A stretch of DNA of 7,914 nt. Source: Desulfovibrionaceae bacterium (GTDB lineage Bacteria; Desulfobacterota; Desulfovibrionia; Desulfovibrionales; Desulfovibrionaceae). The stretch spans positions 1 to 7,914 of the forward strand of contig WRHT01000061.1 of assembly GCA_009783115.1 (NCBI GenBank). Reading direction: 5' to 3'. The translations under genes and the position numbers were made by a program. Below are positions 1-5,746 of the stretch, piece by piece. Every line of letters begins with the position of its first letter. The first letter of the stretch is position 1. The notes beneath the pieces were generated by a model. That model saw only the letters and a list, made by a program, of their open reading frames with translations. It was not told the origin of the DNA and searched no databases.

Positions 1-695
1 AGCCAGGGGTTGGGCAGAGCCACTCCGTCGTCGAAGTTGGTGGTGGAGCGGTTATCCAGTTCGCCGAAGCCTTCGCCCTGGGCCATAAGGGTCTTCTGGC
101 GCCAGGAAATCCACCAGAGGCTGCTGCCGGCCGTCATCATGGTGCCGACGAGGCCGAATACCGGGGCGGAGAAGAGGGTGGTGCCGAAGTAGGTGGCCGG
201 GATCATGTTTTGGATCTGCGGGGAGCCAGGCATGCAGGTCATGGCGAAGGTGAAGGTTCCGATGCAGATGGAGCCGGGGATGAGCCGGCGGGGAATCCCC
301 GCGTCTTTGAAAAGAGCGTAGGCGAAAGGATAGACCGCGAAGGGGGCCACGAACATGCTGATGCCGCCGTAAGTGAGCACGGCGGTGGTCAGGGCCACGG
401 CCACGCAGGCGTGTTTGGAGCCGAGTTTTTCAGCGAAGAGTTTGGCGATGGAGCGGGCGCAACCGCTCTCTTCCATGATTTTTCCGAAGACCGCGCCCAG
501 AAGGAAGATGGGAAAGAAGTTTTTCACATAGATTACGCCGCGGGTCATGAAGATTTCCGTGTAGGAAGGCAGGAGTGGCCAGCCGGCGGTCACGGCCGCC
601 AGCAGGGCGCAGACCGGCGCGAACAGGATGACCGACAGGCCGCGGTAGGCGATGTAGGTCAGCAGAAGCAGAGACAAAATAATTCCGATAACCAT
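1..695 (-). CDS. GntP-family permease (gluconate/organic-acid symporter-like), N-terminal part
   Basis: The minus-strand frame is open from an ATG at 695-693 to the left edge (231 codons plus two bases), so the C-terminal half is missing. The product is an integral inner-membrane protein: hydrophobic segments lie at about residues 1-20, 22-42, 55-74, 97-128 and 141-155, with another near 170-197. Two stretches look typical of the GntP family as I know it: a Tyr-Gly-Gly-containing segment at residues 107-124 and a Pro-Gly-Ser-Pro-Gln-Ile-Gln-Asn motif at 156-163. Family members are H+-coupled symporters of gluconate or related organic acids and hydroxyacids; the substrate here cannot be read from the sequence. 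The start is supported by a GGAGG seven bases upstream. The gene diverges from the rubredoxin gene across an AT-rich gap. Family assignment is fairly sure; substrate is unknown. A citrate or other anion permease of the wider ion-transporter superfamily is the main alternative. Confidence 0.82.
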   Translation of the reverse strand, partial: MVIGIILSLLLLTYIAYRGLSVILFAPVCALLAAVTAGWPLLPSYTEIFMTRGVIYVKNFFPIFLLGAVFGKIMEESGCARSIAKLFAEKLGSKHACVAVALTTAVLTYGGISMFVAPFAVYPFAYALFKDAGIPRRLIPGSICIGTFTFAMTCMPGSPQIQNMIPATYFGTTLFSAPVFGLVGTMMTAGSSLWWISWRQKTLMAQGEGFGELDNRSTTNFDDGVALPNPW

Positions 696-702
696 AGTCT
701 AT

Positions 703-707
703 CCTCC
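703..707 (-). promoter_or_regulatory. Ribosome-binding site of the GntP-family permease gene
   Basis: A perfect GGAGG on the minus strand (CCTCC on plus at 703-707) lies seven bases before the ATG at 695-693. It fixes the start of the permease. Confidence 0.8.
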
Positions 708-724
708 GGAAGTAGATTGTGTGG

Positions 725-753
725 CAGCAGGGGTTCGCCCCGTCCGCGGGCTG
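725..753 (-). other. Potential hairpin in the 5' leader of the permease mRNA
   Basis: Bases 730-741 form a perfect 4-bp GGGG/CCCC stem with a four-base loop (TTCG on plus, CGAA on minus). An outer CAGC/GCTG pairing brackets it across an asymmetric internal loop. It lies about 35-55 bases before the permease start. No T-run follows on either strand, so it is not a terminator. It could affect mRNA stability or translation, or be chance in GC-rich DNA. Confidence 0.3.
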
Positions 754-830
754 ATCAAAAAAACTCCTGGTGTCGTTAGGTTAGCCGCCGTCAAAATAAA
801 AAACCACCTACACAAGAAGTATATCTCTCT

Positions 831-859
831 TTTTTATCAGAATTATTTGTTCAGTTCAA
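831..859 (-). promoter_or_regulatory. Candidate sigma70-type promoter for the permease gene
   Basis: On the minus strand TTGAAC (859-854) is separated by 17 bases from TAAAAA (836-831). Each box matches the consensus at four of six positions. It lies in the AT-rich part of the divergent gap and would give a leader of about 130 bases that includes the hairpin near 730. This is weak motif evidence only; in AT-rich DNA such matches arise by chance. Confidence 0.25.
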
Positions 860-912
860 GCGTAAAAATTTTATTGAGGACGGATATTCGTCTTGCCCTG
901 CCGCCGAAAAAA

Positions 913-942
913 TTGGCTTTCAGGAAAAGATTGGGATATGTT
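913..942 (+). promoter_or_regulatory. Candidate sigma70-type promoter for the rubredoxin-oxidoreductase unit
   Basis: TTGGCT (913-918) and TATGTT (937-942) are spaced by 18 bases, with four of six matches in each box. Transcription would start near 949, leaving a short leader that still carries the ribosome-binding site at 958-964. The evidence is weak, but some promoter must lie in 696-957 because the gene to the left is divergent. Confidence 0.25.
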
Positions 943-957
943 GTCCGCAACCTTAAA

Positions 958-964
958 TAAGGAG
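958..964 (+). promoter_or_regulatory. Ribosome-binding site of the rubredoxin gene
   Basis: TAAGGAG lies eight bases before the ATG at 973, a strong Shine-Dalgarno match at good spacing. It fixes the start of this very short gene. Confidence 0.85.
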
Positions 965-972
965 AAAGAACC

Positions 973-1131
973 ATGCAAAAGTATGTCTGCTCCGTCTGCG
1001 GCTATGAGTACGATCCGGCGGAGGGCGACCCGGACGGCGGGGTGAAGCCCGGCACCCCCTTTGATAAATTGCCCGAGAGTTGGCTGTGCCCGGTGTGCGG
1101 CGAACCCGTGAGCGAGTTTACCCCTTCCTGA
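973..1131 (+). CDS. rub: Rubredoxin (52 aa, single Fe(Cys)4 electron carrier)
   Basis: A 52-residue ORF of exactly the usual rubredoxin length. The four iron-binding cysteines are C6 and C9 in a Cys-x-x-Cys-Gly loop and C39 and C42 in Leu-Cys-Pro-Val-Cys-Gly. The core [10 protein letters not shown] at 10-19 and Gly-Val-Lys-Pro-Gly-Thr at 23-28 are close to Desulfovibrio rubredoxins. It is a cytoplasmic one-electron carrier; its best-known partner in this group is the flavodiiron rubredoxin:oxygen oxidoreductase, which is the next gene after 22 bases. Near the C terminus Val46 follows Glu-Pro where I recall Lys in the D. vulgaris protein, a minor change. A strong Shine-Dalgarno supports the start. 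In D. vulgaris the rubredoxin gene is linked to the superoxide reductase gene rbo; no rbo is seen here. Identity is essentially certain. Confidence 0.97.
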   Translation: MQKYVCSVCGYEYDPAEGDPDGGVKPGTPFDKLPESWLCPVCGEPVSEFTPS

Positions 1132-1153
1132 GGCGGGGAGGACTGGAAGCGTT

Positions 1154-2362
1154 ATGCTGCCGGTGGAACTGAAAAAAGACATTTTCTGGGTGGGGGCTGA
1201 GGACTTCGGGCGCCGTGATTTCCACGGCTACTCCCTGTCTCCCCGCGGCACTACCTATAACGCCTATCTGCTCAAGGACCGGAAGAACGTCCTCTTCGAC
1301 ACCGTGGACGCGCAGGCGGCCGCATCCATGCTGGATCGCCTGGAGCAAGTTCTGCCGGTCTCCAAGGTGGACTACATCGTGACCAATCATTTGGAGCCGG
1401 ATCACGCGGGGGCTTTGGCATACATGGTGGAGCGCTGCCGTCCTGAAAAAATTTTTTGTTCCGCCGCTGGCCTAAAATCCATGGCCGGACATTTCGACAT
1501 CAGCGGCTGGCCGGTACAGGCCGTGCAAAACGGCGAGACGATCAGCGCCGGCCGGCGGAGTATCCGCTTCGTGGAAACCCGTATGCTGCACTGGCCTGAC
1601 AGCATGTTTTCCTATATCCCCGAAGAAAAACTGCTGATCAGCGGCGATGCCTTCGGCCAGAATCTGGCCTCCGGCTGCCGCTACGCCGATGAGATTGACC
1701 ACGCTCTCCTGGTTCATGCCATTGAGGAATATTACTATAATATTGTGCTGCCCTTTTCTCCCCAGGTGCTCAAAACCCTGGATTTGGCCGCTGAACTGAA
1801 ACTGGAGCCGGAGATCGTCGCCCCGGACCACGGGTTAGTCTTCCGGCGCCCGGAGGACGCGGCCTTCATCCTGGACAAGTACCGGGAACTGGCCCTGCAG
1901 AGGCCCCGTAAAAAGGCGCTGATTTTTTACGATACCATGTGGCGCAGCACGGAGCGCCTGGCCGGGATGGTGGCCGAGGGGCTGGATAAAAGCCGGGTTT
2001 CCTGCCGGGTGATGAACCTGAAAAACCACCACCACAGCGAGGTGATGACGGAGCTGGCCGGCTGCGGCGCGGTAATCGCAGGTTCCCCTACCCACAATAA
2101 CGGCGTCCTGCCCCTGGTCAGCGCCATGCTCACCTACATGAAGGGGTTGCGCCCGCTGAACCGCCTGGGCGGAACCTTCGGTTCTTACGGCTGGTCCGGC
2201 GAAGCCCAGAAGCACATCGCCGAGTCCATGGAGGGCATGAAGATGGAGCAGCCCGTTTCACCTGTTAAATGCCTGTTCAAGCCCAAGGCCGGGGATTTGG
2301 CCGCCGCTTTCGCCCTAGGCGAACAAATCGGCGCGGTCCTGGCCGACCGCTGCCGGGAGTGA
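1154..2362 (+). CDS. roo: Rubredoxin:oxygen oxidoreductase (class A flavodiiron protein)
   Basis: This cytoplasmic enzyme takes electrons from reduced rubredoxin through FMN to a diiron site and reduces O2 to water; related proteins reduce NO. The N-terminal metallo-beta-lactamase-like domain (about 1-250) holds the full ligand set: H79, E81, D83 and H84 in His-x-Glu-x-Asp-His, then H146, bridging D165 and H226. These positions and the 402-residue length match the D. gigas enzyme as I recall it. The flavodoxin domain (about 253-400) has an FMN phosphate loop at 260-266, a Ser-Pro-Thr-His-Asn-Asn-Gly loop at 311-317 and an aromatic Ser-Tyr-Gly-Trp-Ser-Gly loop at 344-349. There is no C-terminal rubredoxin domain, so the electron donor must be a separate protein, consistent with the rubredoxin gene 22 bases upstream. 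A GGGGAGG at 1135-1141, twelve bases before the ATG, is the likely ribosome-binding site. O2 versus NO preference cannot be read from the sequence. Confidence 0.96.
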   Translation: MLPVELKKDIFWVGAEDFGRRDFHGYSLSPRGTTYNAYLLKDRKNVLFDTVDAQAAASMLDRLEQVLPVSKVDYIVTNHLEPDHAGALAYMVERCRPEKIFCSAAGLKSMAGHFDISGWPVQAVQNGETISAGRRSIRFVETRMLHWPDSMFSYIPEEKLLISGDAFGQNLASGCRYADEIDHALLVHAIEEYYYNIVLPFSPQVLKTLDLAAELKLEPEIVAPDHGLVFRRPEDAAFILDKYRELALQRPRKKALIFYDTMWRSTERLAGMVAEGLDKSRVSCRVMNLKNHHHSEVMTELAGCGAVIAGSPTHNNGVLPLVSAMLTYMKGLRPLNRLGGTFGSYGWSGEAQKHIAESMEGMKMEQPVSPVKCLFKPKAGDLAAAFALGEQIGAVLADRCRE

Positions 2363-2366
2363 GGTT
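2356..2366 (+). promoter_or_regulatory. Ribosome-binding site overlapping the roo stop codon
   Basis: The stretch GGAGTGAGGTT contains the roo TGA stop (2360-2362) and gives a GAGG (2361-2364) seven bases before the ATG at 2372. Ribosomes ending on roo would be placed directly at the next start, which suggests translational coupling. It fixes the start of the downstream gene, because no in-frame start lies between this stop and 2372. Confidence 0.65.
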
Positions 2367-2371
2367 GTAAC

Positions 2372-3250
2372 ATGCAGGTATTGCTTTGGATTGCGTTAAG
2401 CGTGGGTCTGGCGCAGGCCGGCGGCGGGCTGCTGGAAACCTTGTCTCCTTCGTCGGAACTGTTTGATTCCGGGGGAATCCTCGATCTTTACGGCGATGAT
2501 GACGAGGATGAAGACGAAGAAGATGACGAGGGGGAAACGGGGCCGGTGGAGGACGAGTTCACCGGGGTTCCGGCCCCGGAGAAGATGGAATTTGTGCTCA
2601 TCCGCGCCGGTTCTTTCTTCATGGGCGGCGATGAGGCCGACCGGGATACCGACAGGGACGAGTTGCCGCTCCACGAGGTGCGTATCAGCCGGGATTTTTA
2701 CCTGGGCCGCCACCCGGTCACCCAGGCGGAGTGGAAAAAAGTCATGGGCGGAAACCCCAGCCGTTTCCTGGGCCCGGCGAGGCCGGTGGAAAATGTCTCC
2801 TGGGATGACGTGCAGGTCTTTCTGCAAAGCTTGAACCAAAGCGGCGAATACGGAATATGTAGGTTGCCCACGGAGGCGGAATGGGAATATGCCGCCAGGG
2901 CCGGGTCATCCGGACCCTACCTGCCCCTTATGGAGCTGGCGGAATACGCCTGGTATCGCGATAATTCCGAGGGACGCACGCATCCGGTGGAGCGGCTCGA
3001 TCCCAATGCCTGGGGCCTTTACGACATGTACGGCAATGTTTGGGAATGGGTGCAGGATTTTTATGACGGGGATTATTACGCCGCAAGCCCGGAGGCGGAC
3101 CCGCCAGGTCCGGAGGACGGGGAAGGACGCGTGGTCCGCGGCTGCTCCTGGAACGACGTAACCCGCTGCCGGAGCAGTTTTCGGCTATTTGACGGGCAGG
3201 ATGCCAGGGATCCCATCACCGGCTTCCGCCTGGTCTGCTCGAAGCCGTGA
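2372..3250 (+). CDS. Exported FGE-sulfatase/SUMF1-domain protein with acidic linker, function unknown
   Basis: A 292-residue protein in three parts. Residues 1-16 are a hydrophobic signal-like segment ending Ala-Gln-Ala, predicting export and cleavage, although the usual N-terminal Lys/Arg is absent. Residues 41-55 are an almost pure Asp/Glu run. From about 72 to 290 is a formylglycine-generating-enzyme-fold domain: Met-Gly-Gly-Asp-Glu at 84-88, Pro-Val-Thr-Gln-Ala-Glu-Trp at 115-121, Pro-Val-Glu-Asn-Val-Ser-Trp at 138-144, Arg-Leu-Pro-Thr-Glu-Ala-Glu-Trp-Glu at 164-172, Gly-Asn-Val-Trp-Glu-Trp at 221-226 and Gly-Phe-Arg-Leu-Val at 284-288. The two copper-binding cysteines of true FGE do not align: the segment after Arg-Gly-x-Ser-Trp (256-260) is short and has Asp where the first would be. 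Cysteines are at 163, 258, 266 and 289. It is therefore probably not a sulfatase-maturing oxidase. It sits nine bases after roo in the same frame with a coupled ribosome-binding site. No sulfatase gene is in view. Confidence 0.85.
   Translation: MQVLLWIALSVGLAQAGGGLLETLSPSSELFDSGGILDLYGDDDEDEDEEDDEGETGPVEDEFTGVPAPEKMEFVLIRAGSFFMGGDEADRDTDRDELPLHEVRISRDFYLGRHPVTQAEWKKVMGGNPSRFLGPARPVENVSWDDVQVFLQSLNQSGEYGICRLPTEAEWEYAARAGSSGPYLPLMELAEYAWYRDNSEGRTHPVERLDPNAWGLYDMYGNVWEWVQDFYDGDYYAASPEADPPGPEDGEGRVVRGCSWNDVTRCRSSFRLFDGQDARDPITGFRLVCSKP
2492..2536 (+). repeat. Low-complexity GAN codon run encoding an Asp/Glu tract
   Basis: Within the FGE-like gene, residues 42-53 are exclusively Asp and Glu, flanked by Gly, and are written mostly with GAT, GAC, GAG and GAA codons. 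This separates the signal segment from the folded domain. Such a tract may bind divalent cations or act as a soluble spacer, and its DNA is prone to slippage; both are inferences. Confidence 0.8.
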
Positions 3251-3256
3251 CCGTCC

Positions 3257-3315
3257 TCCCCCTCCGGGCTGAGGTCTTAAGCATGAAGGGGCGGGGGCTT
3301 TTTTCCAGCCTTTTT
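3257..3315. terminator. Probable terminator region between convergent genes
   Basis: On the plus strand C5-T-CC (3258-3265) can pair with GG-C-G5 (3290-3297) through seven G-C pairs around one mismatch, with a 24-base loop, followed by six T (3299-3304). A second, short hairpin GGCT/AGCC (3296-3299 with 3307-3310) is followed by five T (3311-3315), which run into the tolB stop codon. Both favour ending the plus-strand unit after the FGE-like gene. I see no good minus-strand terminator for tolB here. The stems are imperfect, so this is a moderate call. Confidence 0.4.
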
Positions 3316-4660
3316 AACGCCCTGTAGATCCCCAACTGGGAAAAGAGGCTTCCCCCTGGCCGGTGGGGATCAACCTGGGTTCAGCGCCGTGCCTGGTGGT
3401 CAGGTAGATTCTTTTTTGCCCGGAACGGCTGGAGGTAAAGGCAATGAAGTAGCTGTCCGGGGCGAATTTCGGCTGTTCATCGCTGCCCGGGCCAAAGCTG
3501 ATCTGCTGTTCCTTGCCGCTACGCAGGTCGTGCAGAAAGAGGCGGTGGGCATCGCCCATCTGCCTGGCGTAGACTACCAGGGAGCCGTCCGGGCTGATGC
3601 TCGGGTCGGTGTTGTATTTGCCTTCCAGGGAAATGCGTTTGGCTTCCTGGCCGTTCATGTCCTGCAGGAAGATGTGCGGGTTGCCCAGGCGGCTGGAAGT
3701 GAAAACCATTTTTCTCCCGCTGGCGTCCACCGAGGGGGAAACGTCAATGCCCCAGCTGGAGATGAGTTTGCGTTCCCGCTTGAAGTAATGGTCCAGGAGG
3801 AAGATGCTGGGGTTCTGCCCGTCGCTCAGCCCCACCGCCACCTTGTTGTCCGGCATAAAGCAGGGGCCGATGACCGTGTTCCCCGGAAAACGGATGCGCT
3901 GCACCCGGCCGTTGGTCGAGTCCCACACGCCCAAGGCGTGGGATTGATCGTCAATGTGGCTGAAGATTATGAAACGTCCGTCATTGGACCAGGCCGGCGA
4001 GAGGGCGGCTCCAGGCACATTGGTCACCTGCCGCAGCCTCCGGCCGGTGGGCTGGACAACCCAGACATCCCGCTTGGCCGGGCCGTCGTTTTTGATAAAG
4101 GCCAAGGTGGTCCGGAAAAAATCCCCGCGGCCGGTCAGGGCTTCCATAAAACGGGCGCAAAATTCGTCGGCCATATCCTCGGCATCGCCGTTGTTCCGCG
4201 CATCCAGACGGACGCCGAACATGAACTTGCCGGTCTCCACCTCAAAGGCGCGCATCTCCACCTGATTCTCGTTCAACCAGGAGGAGGTGATCAGGTTATC
4301 CATCCTGGCTAGGCGAAAACGTTCCATGTCCAGTTCCGGCCCGCTGGCCGCGGGCAAGCGCGTTCCGCCGGGAATGATTTCCGGGTCCGCGATTTTGATG
4401 AAGGGCAGGATGCCCAGGTTGCGCAAAATCGCCTCCTGGAGCGCCTCCAGACGCGGGCTCTGCCCCAGGGGATCGGACAAGGCCAGATTGACGATGTAGG
4501 CTGACGGGGTCACCTGGGAGGCATAAGCCTGGTTCAGGGAAGGCTGGGGAGCGGGCGTAAAGGACGGAACCCGCAGGTCATCAGCCCCCTGGAGGACAGT
4601 TGGACAGAAAAGAAGCAGACCGAGGGCCGCCGCCGACAGGCGTAATTTTTTCCAGTTCAT
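3314..4660 (-). CDS. tolB: TolB, periplasmic beta-propeller of the Tol-Pal system
   Basis: A 448-residue periplasmic protein, close to the usual TolB length (about 430). Residues 1-25 form a Sec signal (Asn-Trp-Lys-Lys-Leu-Arg, then a hydrophobic core, with cleavage probably near Gln-Gly-Ala at 24-26). The N-terminal alpha/beta domain spans about 50-180. From about 182 to 445 are six propeller blades with repeated Ser-Pro-x-x-(Ser/Pro)-x-Asp-Gly-type turns: Ser-Pro-Ala-Trp-Ser-Asn-Asp-Gly at 221-228, Ser-Pro-Ser-Val-Asp-Ala-Ser-Gly at 308-315, Asp-Pro-Ser-Ile-Ser-Pro-Asp-Gly at 352-359, and Phe-Ala-Pro-Asp-Ser at 399-403. TolB links the TolQRA motor to the lipoprotein Pal during outer-membrane constriction. 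An upstream in-frame ATG at 4753 would overlap tolA and place 31 non-signal residues ahead of the signal peptide; I chose the ATG at 4660 because a GGAG lies ten bases before it and the signal peptide begins there. The gene follows tolA after 46 bases. No pal follows in the window. Confidence 0.92.
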   Translation of the reverse strand: MNWKKLRLSAAALGLLLFCPTVLQGADDLRVPSFTPAPQPSLNQAYASQVTPSAYIVNLALSDPLGQSPRLEALQEAILRNLGILPFIKIADPEIIPGGTRLPAASGPELDMERFRLARMDNLITSSWLNENQVEMRAFEVETGKFMFGVRLDARNNGDAEDMADEFCARFMEALTGRGDFFRTTLAFIKNDGPAKRDVWVVQPTGRRLRQVTNVPGAALSPAWSNDGRFIIFSHIDDQSHALGVWDSTNGRVQRIRFPGNTVIGPCFMPDNKVAVGLSDGQNPSIFLLDHYFKRERKLISSWGIDVSPSVDASGRKMVFTSSRLGNPHIFLQDMNGQEAKRISLEGKYNTDPSISPDGSLVVYARQMGDAHRLFLHDLRSGKEQQISFGPGSDEQPKFAPDSYFIAFTSSRSGQKRIYLTTRHGAEPRLIPTGQGEASFPSWGSTGR

Positions 4661-4670
4661 CGTTATTAGT

Positions 4671-4674
4671 CTCC
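4671..4674 (-). promoter_or_regulatory. Ribosome-binding site of tolB
   Basis: GGAG on the minus strand (CTCC on plus) lies ten bases before the ATG at 4660-4658. Together with the signal peptide it favours this start over the in-frame ATG at 4753. Confidence 0.6.
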
Positions 4675-4706
4675 GGCATGGTTCGTGCGTTTTCAAGGCA
4701 ATCGCC

Positions 4707-5711
4707 CTATTTCGCCAACAAGGCGCGGGAATTAAACACCAGTTCCAGCTCATACACCTCCCGGCTCAGCGGGGGTTCCATCTTTCCTGCCTCGCGGATG
4801 GCCCTGAGCACATTGGCGTCAAAGGCGCTGTTGCCTGAGGGCCTGAGTACCTGTACCCGCACGATGTCGCCGTCTTCGGCGATTTCCAGGCGGGCGAGCA
4901 GTTCAAATTCCCGGTTGTCCGAACGCGGAGGCGTGGTGAAGTGCGGACGGATGCGGGAAATAACCGAATCCACATAAATTCCGTAATAGCCTATGCCGTC
5001 GCCGCGCCCGCCGCCGATCGGGGCGGCCTGGGCGTTTTGCCCGGCCGCGGCCAAGGCTTCGGCCAGGGTGTTCGCGGCCTGCCTGGGTCCCGCCTGGGGC
5101 TGTATTTTCGGCCCGCGCTCCCGGGGCAGGGGGGTGGCCCTGCGTCCCGCGTCATCCAGGGCGGCCAGCAGCATATCCTCATCACTAAGGACAGGCGTTT
5201 TTCCGGACACAGGCTCCGGTTCCGGAAGGAGTTGCGGAACCGGGATCTCCGCCGCTTCCGCCGGTTCCGGCAGGCCCGGCGTTTCCGGCCCCGTCTCCGG
5301 AAGCGGGGGAAGCGGCGTTGGTTCCACCGCCGCCACGACCGGCAGGGGCGGAAATTCCGGCGCAGTTTCCGCAGCCGGCAGGGGCGGCTCCGCCTCCGTG
5401 GTCTCTGTTGCCGGCAGGGATTGGAGTTCCGGCGTGGCTGCCGCGGCCTCCACCTCTTCCGCGACCGGCAGGGGCGAAACTCCAGGCGTCTCCCGGAAAT
5501 CGGGCGCGCCTTCCGCCTCCGCGGGCAGGGGGCCGGAACCGATGGTCACCCGCCGCAGGTTGAGCGTCGGCAAATCCAGGTTCACCTGTAAAGTTTCCGG
5601 CCTGGCCGCGAAGGTAAAGGCCAGCAACAACAGAACATGCAGACAGGAAGAGAGCAAAAAGCTTCCGCCACGCTCGGCCAGGGGGTGGGCGGTGCTATAA
5701 TTTCTCCTCAT
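4707..5711 (-). CDS. tolA: TolA-like periplasm-spanning protein with TonB/TolA C-terminal domain
   Basis: A 334-residue protein of three parts. One transmembrane helix at about 17-36 anchors it in the inner membrane and contains Ser21-x-x-x-His25, matching the Ser/His pair that in TonB and TolA is needed to couple to the pmf-driven motor. Residues about 57-235 are a Pro/Glu/Ala-rich linker that would reach through the periplasm. Residues about 243-330 are a TonB/TolA C-terminal domain: an Arg-Ile-Arg-Pro segment at 253-256, beta strands at 268-290 with Glu-Asp-Gly-Asp at 279-282, Ser-Gly-Asn-Ser-Ala-Phe-Asp at 292-298 and Met-Glu-Pro-Pro at 311-314. The gene lies 33 bases after tolR and before tolB, so a Tol role is favoured over an iron-uptake TonB role. 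E. coli TolA has a long Ala/Lys-rich helical middle domain; here it is replaced by a Pro-rich linker like that of TonB, so the family name rests mostly on context. The start has a modest AAGG two to five bases upstream. Confidence 0.83.
   Translation of the reverse strand: MRRNYSTAHPLAERGGSFLLSSCLHVLLLLAFTFAARPETLQVNLDLPTLNLRRVTIGSGPLPAEAEGAPDFRETPGVSPLPVAEEVEAAAATPELQSLPATETTEAEPPLPAAETAPEFPPLPVVAAVEPTPLPPLPETGPETPGLPEPAEAAEIPVPQLLPEPEPVSGKTPVLSDEDMLLAALDDAGRRATPLPRERGPKIQPQAGPRQAANTLAEALAAAGQNAQAAPIGGGRGDGIGYYGIYVDSVISRIRPHFTTPPRSDNREFELLARLEIAEDGDIVRVQVLRPSGNSAFDANVLRAIREAGKMEPPLSREVYELELVFNSRALLAK
5339..5532 (-). repeat. Degenerate in-frame repeat in the tolA linker (36/36/54/57-base spacing)
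   Basis: A core CCGGCAGGGGC-like sequence (plus-strand reading) begins near 5339, 5375, 5411, 5465 and 5522. All spacings are multiples of three, the first two exactly 36 bases. On the coding strand each copy encodes Pro/Ser-Leu-Pro-Ala/Val, at residues 61-64, 80-83, 98-101, 110-113 and 122-125. The spacing of 12 and 18-19 residues suggests growth of the linker by in-frame duplication followed by divergence. Confidence 0.7.
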
Positions 5712-5732
5712 ACCTTTTCCAGTTTATCCTGA

Positions 5733-5746
5733 AAGCGCGTACGCTT
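5733..5746 (-). other. Small hairpin at the tolR-tolA junction
   Basis: AAGCG-CGTA-CGCTT forms a 5-bp stem with a four-base loop, overlapping the tolR stop codon (5747-5745) and lying 22 bases before the tolA start. No T-run follows on the minus strand, so it is not a terminator. It may modulate the junction in the transcript or be chance. Confidence 0.3.

Noticed and set aside
210..779. A 189-codon plus-strand ORF rich in Gly, His and Asp
   Set aside because: It is antisense to the permease, whose minus-strand frame has clear transmembrane segments, family motifs and a good ribosome-binding site.
721..960. A 79-codon ORF in the divergent gap
   Set aside because: It overlaps the AT-rich promoter region, has no ribosome-binding site, and its product looks like translated non-coding DNA.
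2360..2374. Possible TGA readthrough making a fusion of the oxidoreductase with the FGE-like protein
   Set aside because: The two genes are in the same frame with only three codons between stop and start, but the second has its own ribosome-binding site and signal-like N terminus, and the oxidoreductase is already full length. No selenocysteine context is evident.
3389..4312. A 307-codon plus-strand ORF
   Set aside because: It lies wholly antisense to tolB, has no recognisable domain, and its composition is that of a complementary-strand shadow in GC-rich coding DNA.
4941..5700. Several long plus-strand ORFs (up to 235 codons) in more than one frame
   Set aside because: All are antisense to the Pro/Glu-rich repeat of tolA. 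Stop codons are scarce there in several frames because of the repetitive GC-rich sequence; the products are Arg/Gly/Ser-rich without motifs.
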